A stretch of DNA of 64,000 nucleotides from Bacteroidetes bacterium UBA4416 (GTDB lineage: Bacteria; Bacteroidota; Bacteroidia; B-17B0; Aurantibacillaceae), in NCBI GenBank assembly GCA_002390745.1, contig DGQK01000015.1, forward strand, positions 1-64,000, read 5' to 3'. The notes beneath the pieces are model-generated. The model saw nothing but the letters and a program-made list of their open reading frames with translations, did not search any database and had not been told where the DNA came from. Position numbers and translations under genes: made by a program. This document shows positions 59,407 to 64,000 of the stretch, in pieces. The first letter of the stretch is position 1; each line of letters starts with the position of its first letter.

Positions 59407-60285
59407 ATGGACAGAATAGAAGTTTTAAAAACATACAAGATCTTTATTGGCGGGGCTTTTCCAAGGACGGAGAGCGGCCGGTATTATCCTTTAAAATTAA
59501 AGAACAACATGACGGTGAATGTGAGCTTATCATCCAGGAAAGATTTCAGGAATGCTGTGGTAGCGGCGCGTGGTGCCTTTAGCGGCTGGAGCGGTCGTGC
59601 AGCGTTCAACCGTGGCCAGATCCTGTACCGCATTGCCGAGATGCTGGAGGGCCGGAAAGAGCAGTTCCTGGAAGAACTGAAGCAGCTGGGCTATACGGCA
59701 GCCGCTGCTAAGAAAGAAGTGGAGCAAAGCATCGACCGCCTGGTGTACTACGCCGGTTGGTGCGACAAATATCAGCAAATGTACAGCGCGGTGAATCCGG
59801 TGGCGAGCTCGCATTTTAATTTCTCGGTGCCTGAGCCTATGGGAGTGGTAGCTATTATGGCGGATGAATCCACAGCCCTGCTGGGCCTGGTGTCTGTGCT
59901 GGCGCCCTGCATTGCCGGCGGAAATACCTGCATTGTGCTGGCCTCCGAAACGAAGCCGACCTGCGCCATTACCTTTGCGGAAGTGATCGCTACGAGCGAT
60001 GTTCCGGGTGGAGTTGTGAATATTGTGACGGGCAACCGGAAAGAGTTGCACGCACATTTCTCCTCGCACATGGATGTGAATGCGGTGATCAACTGCAATG
60101 ATGAAAAAGAGTTCAATAAAGTGATCGGCGAAAATGCCTCCCTGAATGTGAAGCGTGCCTTTACATGGGTGAGGAACTGGAGTGATGAGAAAGAGCGGGG
60201 ACCCTACTACATCACCGATCTGCAGGAAGTGAAAACGACCTGGCACCCGATCGAGAACATCGGCATTTCGGGAATAAAATATTAG
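59407..60285 (+). CDS. aldehyde dehydrogenase-like protein lacking the catalytic domain
   Basis: The 292-residue protein aligns with the N-terminal NAD-binding half of aldehyde dehydrogenases ('TYKIFIGGAFPRTESGRYYPLK' split here, 'QILYRIAEMLEGRKEQFLEEL', 'PEPMGVVAIMADESTALLGLVSVLAPCIAGGNTCIVLAS' split here, 'VPGGVVNIVTGNRKEL') and has no catalytic Cys or 'LELGGK' motif. It ends with its own stop after a distinctive tail, 'WHPIENIGISGIKY', so it is a real shortened gene rather than an obvious pseudogene. It follows a full-length ALDH and deoC; see the ALDH16-like comparison in the findings. It was probably once adjacent to the ALDH gene, and the DUF559 unit now sits between them. Confidence 0.8.
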   Translation: MDRIEVLKTYKIFIGGAFPRTESGRYYPLKLKNNMTVNVSLSSRKDFRNAVVAARGAFSGWSGRAAFNRGQILYRIAEMLEGRKEQFLEELKQLGYTAAAAKKEVEQSIDRLVYYAGWCDKYQQMYSAVNPVASSHFNFSVPEPMGVVAIMADESTALLGLVSVLAPCIAGGNTCIVLASETKPTCAITFAEVIATSDVPGGVVNIVTGNRKELHAHFSSHMDVNAVINCNDEKEFNKVIGENASLNVKRAFTWVRNWSDEKERGPYYITDLQEVKTTWHPIENIGISGIKY

Positions 60286-60292
60286 TAATCGC

Positions 60293-60315
60293 CACCACAG
60301 AGCGCGCAAGGAAAG
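60293..60315. repeat. remnant of a CCACAGAG-type dispersed repeat
   Basis: CCACAGAGCGCGCAAGGAAAG resembles CCGCAGAGAAGCCAAGGAGG at 58797-58816, after the other aldehyde dehydrogenase gene. Both start within a few bases of a stop codon. Confidence 0.35.
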
Positions 60316-60348
60316 ACGCAAGGATCGCAGAGGATCTTTGCGTTTTTT
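60316..60348 (+). terminator. terminator of the deoC-aldehyde dehydrogenase operon
   Basis: An 11-bp stem (ACGCAAGGATC/GATCTTTGCGT, one G-T pair) with a 6-base loop is followed by a run of T residues. It lies 31 bases after the shortened dehydrogenase stop. Confidence 0.82.
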
Positions 60349-60361
60349 AGTTGAGGCTGCT

Positions 60362-60430
60362 GCGTGAGTGATTGCAGCGGAAATCTCCCGTGGCGACACT
60401 TCGCGACGGGAATTGTAGCGGAAAGCACGA
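60362..60430. repeat. dispersed hairpin repeat, family C, copy 2
   Basis: It has the same flanks as 41840-41910 (GATTGCAGCGGAAATCTCC and GGGAATTGTAGCGGAAAGC) around a different hairpin (CCCGT, short CGA pairing, ACGGG). It lies in front of leuS and must be excluded from its N-terminus. Confidence 0.72.
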
Positions 60431-60597
60431 CTCCGCCGTCTCTTTTGCGGAGGCACGCCCAAAATCACATTCATTTCTTTTTCTCTTTACGGCTCCTCTC
60501 CACGCCACCGGCGTTTAAACCCTCTTTAATTCCCCGGAAAACCCTTTGCCTCTTCGCCTGTAAATCCTATCTTTACACCTCGCAAAATCAAGGCATT

Positions 60598-63522
60598 ATG
60601 GAATACAATTTCAGAGAGATAGAAACGGCATGGCAGGCATACTGGGCAACACACAAAACCTTTGCTGCCAAAGACGGCGGTGATAAACCCAAATACTACG
60701 TACTGGATATGTTCCCGTACCCATCCGGCGCGGGCCTGCATGTGGGGCATCCGCTGGGCTATATCGCCTCTGATATTATTGCACGCTACAAGCGCCATAA
60801 AGGCTTCAACGTGCTGCACCCGATGGGCTACGACAGCTTCGGCCTGCCGGCAGAGCAATACGCCATTCAAACCGGGCAGCATCCGAAAATAACGACCGAG
60901 CAAAACATTGCCCGCTACCGCGAGCAGCTGGATAAGATCGGCTTCTCTTTCGACTGGGACCGCGAAGTCAGAACCTCTGATCCGGAGTACTACAAATGGA
61001 CACAGTGGATCTTCATACAAATTTTCAATTCATGGTATAACCCGCGCACGGATAAAGCGGAGCACATCGACACGCTCATCCACATCTTCAATACAGAAGG
61101 CTTCAAAGGAACAACACACGATATCCTGACCGGAGACATTGAAAAGGACCTCATTGCTTTTACGGCGGAAGAGTGGAAACAGTTTGACGAGAAAAAACGC
61201 AGCGATGTGCTGATGAATTTCCGTTTGGCTTACCTCGGCGAATCTTTCGTAAACTGGTGCCCGGCTTTAGGCACGGTGCTGGCCAACGACGAGATCAAGG
61301 ACGGCGTGAGCGAGCGTGGCGGCCACCCGGTGGAGCGCAAGATGATGAAACAGTGGAGCATGCGCATTACGGCTTATGCGCAGCGTTTGCTCGACGGGCT
61401 TGAGGAGCTCGACTGGACAGACAGTTTGAAAGAAGCACAACGCAACTGGATTGGCAGAAGCGAAGGAAGCTCCATGAAGTTTAAAGTGGACGGACATCAG
61501 GGGACGTTTATTGAAGTATTCACCACAAGACCTGATACTGTTTACGGTGTGGCTTATGTGGCCATTGCACCGGAGCACGAATTGGTTTCTCTGTTGACTA
61601 AGGAAGACCGCAGGGCCGAGGTAGATGATTATGTGACGAAGGCGAAGAACCGCAGTGAGCGGGAGCGCCAGGCCGATGTGAATAAGATCACCGGCGTGTA
61701 TACGGGTACGGATTTTATTCATCCGCTGACGGGGGAAGTATTGCCGGTATGGATTGCGGATTATGTGTTGGCGGGCTACGGAACCGGTGCAGTAATGGCT
61801 GTGCCTGCTCATGATGAGCGTGATTATAAATTTGCCAGGCATTTTGAGATCCCGTTTACACAGGTCATTGAGCCAACGCGTGAGCATGACTTTAGTAAAG
61901 AGCCATGGACGGAGAAGGAAGGAACCATGAAAAATTCCATGGCTTTAAACGGGCTGGAAGTAAAAGAAGCCATTAAGAAAGCCATTGAAGAAATTGAAAA
62001 AGAAGGCTTGGGCAAAGGGAAGGTGAATTACCGCCTGCGCGATGCGGTGTTTGGCCGCCAGCGCTACTGGGGAGAGCCTATCCCGGTGTATTACAAGAAC
62101 GACATTCCGTATGTGTTGGAGGAAAGCGAATTGCCACTGGTGCTGCCGGAAGTCGATAAGTACCTGCCGACCGAGGACGGTGAGCCGCCATTGGCCAGGG
62201 CGAAGGACTGGTTCTATTCCCCCTTGGAAGGGGGTGCCCGAAGGGCGGGGGATGTAACGGAAAAATATCCTTACGAATACTCCACCATGCCGGGTTGGGC
62301 CGGAAGCTCCTGGTATTTCCTGCGCTACATGGATGCGCACAACAACGGAAAATTTGCCGACAAGCAATTAATGGATTACTGGAAGCAGGTAGACCTCTAC
62401 ATTGGCGGCAGCGAGCATGCGACAGGGCATTTGCTCTATGTGCGCTTCTGGACCAAGATCCTGAAAGACCTGGGCTTTATCGGGATCGACGAGCCGGCGA
62501 AGAAACTGATCAACCAGGGGATGATTCAGGGAAGGAGTAGTTATGTTTATCGCGTTGAAGGATTAAATTTATTTATTTCCAAAGGATATTATGATCTAAT
62601 TGTAAAAGAGGGTGCAATCGCTCGAGAAACTATCGCAGAACAGATAGAGAAGCAATTAGGAGATGAATTTTATTCAAAATTTAAAACTACAGCCCTTAGT
62701 GTTTCGACTCATAATGTTGATGTGAATTTTGTCGAGAATGATATTTTAGATACTGAAAAATTTAAAAATTGGCGTGATGATTTAAAAACTGCCAAACTCT
62801 TATTAGAAGACGGTAAATATATATGTGGATATGAGGTCACTAAAATGAGCAAGCGTTGGTACAATGTGGTGAACCCCGACGACATCTGCGAAAAATACGG
62901 AGCAGATACCTTACGTTTGTACGAAATGTTCTTAGGACCTCTGGAGCAAAGCAAGCCCTGGAATACCAATGGCATCACGGGTGTGCATGGCTTCCTGAAA
63001 AAGCTGTGGAAATTATTTTATGGCTCGGGCTCCTTCGCCGTTTCCAATGACGAACCTACCAAAGGCGAGTTAAAGACCTTACATAAGACCATCAAAAAAA
63101 TTACCGAAGACATCGAGCGCTTCTCTTTCAACACGTCGGTCAGTAATTTTATGATCTGTGTGAACGAGCTCACCGATGCGAAATGCAATAAGCGCGCGGT
63201 GCTGGAGCCATTGCTGATCTGCCTGTCGCCCTATGCGCCGCACATCACCGAAGAGCTCTGGAAGCAATTAGGCCACCACGAAAGCATTGCCCTGGCGCCT
63301 TTCCCGGACTTCAACGAGGCTTACCTGGTGGACGATGCGATCAACTACCCGGTGTCCTTCAACGGCAAGGTGAAATTCAACCTGGAATTGCCTGCCACCT
63401 TAACCGTGGAAGAGGTGGAAGCGGAAGTACGGAAGAACGAGAATACCCTGAAATTCCTGGATGGCAAAGAGCCTAAACGGATCGTCGTGGTTCACAAGCG
63501 CATTGTGAATATGGTTGTATAA
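60598..63522 (+). CDS. leuS: leucyl-tRNA synthetase
   Basis: LeuRS charges tRNA-Leu. I start it at ATG 60598 (MEYNFREIETAWQ); an open frame runs 78 codons further left but only through a repeat. The protein of 974 residues has the HIGH-like motif 'PYPSGAGLHVGHPLGY' and 'GYDSFGLPAEQYA', the CP1 editing domain ('FTTRPDTVYGVAYVAIAPEHELV' split here, 'VPAHDERDYKFARHF'), 'GSSWYFLRYMDAHN', and a KMSKR (62842-62856) in place of the usual KMSKS. Two odd features: a C/G-rich repeat at 62217-62255 is translated in frame as YSPLEGGARRAGDV, and the stretch 62527-62850 is markedly AT-rich. Confidence 0.95.
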   Translation: MEYNFREIETAWQAYWATHKTFAAKDGGDKPKYYVLDMFPYPSGAGLHVGHPLGYIASDIIARYKRHKGFNVLHPMGYDSFGLPAEQYAIQTGQHPKITTEQNIARYREQLDKIGFSFDWDREVRTSDPEYYKWTQWIFIQIFNSWYNPRTDKAEHIDTLIHIFNTEGFKGTTHDILTGDIEKDLIAFTAEEWKQFDEKKRSDVLMNFRLAYLGESFVNWCPALGTVLANDEIKDGVSERGGHPVERKMMKQWSMRITAYAQRLLDGLEELDWTDSLKEAQRNWIGRSEGSSMKFKVDGHQGTFIEVFTTRPDTVYGVAYVAIAPEHELVSLLTKEDRRAEVDDYVTKAKNRSERERQADVNKITGVYTGTDFIHPLTGEVLPVWIADYVLAGYGTGAVMAVPAHDERDYKFARHFEIPFTQVIEPTREHDFSKEPWTEKEGTMKNSMALNGLEVKEAIKKAIEEIEKEGLGKGKVNYRLRDAVFGRQRYWGEPIPVYYKNDIPYVLEESELPLVLPEVDKYLPTEDGEPPLARAKDWFYSPLEGGARRAGDVTEKYPYEYSTMPGWAGSSWYFLRYMDAHNNGKFADKQLMDYWKQVDLYIGGSEHATGHLLYVRFWTKILKDLGFIGIDEPAKKLINQGMIQGRSSYVYRVEGLNLFISKGYYDLIVKEGAIARETIAEQIEKQLGDEFYSKFKTTALSVSTHNVDVNFVENDILDTEKFKNWRDDLKTAKLLLEDGKYICGYEVTKMSKRWYNVVNPDDICEKYGADTLRLYEMFLGPLEQSKPWNTNGITGVHGFLKKLWKLFYGSGSFAVSNDEPTKGELKTLHKTIKKITEDIERFSFNTSVSNFMICVNELTDAKCNKRAVLEPLLICLSPYAPHITEELWKQLGHHESIALAPFPDFNEAYLVDDAINYPVSFNGKVKFNLELPATLTVEEVEAEVRKNENTLKFLDGKEPKRIVVVHKRIVNMVV
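62217..62255. repeat. C/G-rich hairpin repeat inserted in the leuS reading frame
   Basis: It consists of TTCCCCC, TTGG, AAGGGGG (a near-perfect hairpin) followed by GCCCGAAGGGC and GGGGGATGT. It adds the peptide 'YSPLEGGARRAGDV' to LeuRS without breaking the frame. The composition and layout match the hairpin repeats at the ends of the DUF559 unit (hairpin, short spacer, GGGG, TGT). Confidence 0.6.
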
Positions 63523-63871
63523 GTTGGTGCCGGGAACACATATCCTCATCAATGCCAAGGCGCAGCAGGCAGAATGCCTCTGGGATGCACAGGCTTTTGA
63601 GCAATTCATCGTGCGGGCTTTGACTAATTTCGGGCTGGTGCAGGTCGGCAAGGTCTTTCACAGCTTTGAGGGCGGTGGCTTCACGGGCGTCGTGTGCCTT
63701 ACCGAATCACACCTGGCGATTCATACCTGGCCGGAGTTTGAGTACTATACCTGCGACGTGTATTTATGCGATTATACGCGGAATAATTATACCTTAAGCC
63801 TGCAATTGGCAGAAGCCCTGAAAGGCTATTTCAAAAGTTACGACATAAAAGAGCAGATCATCGAGCGCTGA
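63515..63871 (+). CDS. speD: S-adenosylmethionine decarboxylase proenzyme (SpeD)
   Basis: SpeD makes decarboxylated SAM for spermidine synthesis. The 118-residue protein is the short prokaryotic form; self-cleavage occurs at the Ser in 'CLTESHLAIHTWPE' near residue 65, which then carries the pyruvoyl group, and 'GGGFTGVV' precedes it. 'GTHILIN' is the usual N-terminal strand. The start is TTG 63515, overlapping the leuS stop by 8 bases; TTG 63524 or GTG 63527 are alternatives. The stop overlaps the next gene's ATG (TGATG). No speE follows. Confidence 0.9.
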   Translation: MYKLVPGTHILINAKAQQAECLWDAQAFEQFIVRALTNFGLVQVGKVFHSFEGGGFTGVVCLTESHLAIHTWPEFEYYTCDVYLCDYTRNNYTLSLQLAEALKGYFKSYDIKEQIIER

Positions 63872-64000
63872 TGGAAATGACGGATACATGCCCCCAATGT
63901 AAAGCGCCTATGGGCCAAAGGCTTCGCGATGAGTACTATTATACCTGTACGGCCTGCCAGGAGGCATTCATTCATGACAATGCGTTTAAAGCATCGCGGG
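63871..64000 (+). CDS. zinc-ribbon protein (3' partial)
   Basis: The gene is cut by the window's right edge after 43 codons. It begins 'MEMTDTCPQCKAPMGQRL' and continues 'YYYTCTACQEAFIHDN', so it has two CxxC pairs spaced as in a small zinc ribbon. The ATG overlaps the speD stop by one base. What follows the ribbon is outside the window, so the function cannot be named. Confidence 0.65.
   Translation, partial: MEMTDTCPQCKAPMGQRLRDEYYYTCTACQEAFIHDNAFKASR

Noticed and set aside
59407..60285. Frameshifted pseudogene of an aldehyde dehydrogenase
   Set aside because: No catalytic-half sequence is found after the stop in any frame; instead a terminator follows, and the tail is distinct, so a true short gene is more likely.
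60364..60597. N-terminal extension of LeuRS by 78 codons
   Set aside because: The extension reads through a dispersed repeat; the conserved LeuRS N-terminus starts at 60598.

Overview
The window comes from a Bacteroidota chromosome of roughly 50% G+C. Pointers are surface proteins with gliding-motility/type IX secretion C-terminal domains, a CarboxypepD-plug-barrel outer-membrane receptor, GIN-domain (DUF2807) and PepSY-like small proteins, weak ribosome-binding sites, and promoter-like TAnnTTTG boxes. The gene set fits the Chitinophagales/Sphingobacteriales side of the phylum, but no rRNA is present to fix a genus. Both window ends cut through genes.

Layout: 1-5.6 kb holds three consecutive secreted repeat proteins (two with phage-tail-like modules, one T9SS cargo), then hflX. 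From 19.6 down to 7.0 kb runs one tightly packed minus-strand operon that looks built to dismantle N-glycans: sugar MFS transporter, small acidic protein, GH20 hexosaminidase, glycosylasparaginase, CutC-like protein, GH2 beta-mannosidase, GH92 alpha-mannosidase and a thioredoxin-domain protein. From 19.7 to 31.5 kb are housekeeping and small membrane genes (an RlmI-like methyltransferase, WG-repeat protein, trmD, ftsX, a DUF4846 protein, a DoxX-DUF2071-methyltransferase-membrane protein operon, tRNA-His, nadB, a NifU-like protein). From 40.7 down to 31.7 kb lie a lamin-tail surface protein, comF, and a two-component system followed by a PepSY-like protein and an outer-membrane receptor. From 40.8 to 56.3 kb come asd, a GIN-domain/beta-barrel fusion, a hydrolase, pirin and a MarR regulator, purL, rnhB, two peroxiredoxins and a cysC/acetyltransferase pair. 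From 56.3 to 64 kb come deoC, an aldehyde dehydrogenase, a shortened aldehyde dehydrogenase paralogue, leuS, speD and a cut zinc-ribbon gene.

The most notable non-standard content is repeats. There are at least four families of dispersed hairpin repeats. One is a 440-bp unit in which a DUF559 (Vsr-like) nuclease gene sits between 33-bp terminal inverted repeats; a similar C/G-rich hairpin is inserted in frame inside leuS. leuS also carries an internal AT-rich patch suggesting a mosaic gene. Upstream of the two-component system and of its PepSY-like neighbour the same 11-bp-period direct repeat occurs, a likely operator for the response regulator.
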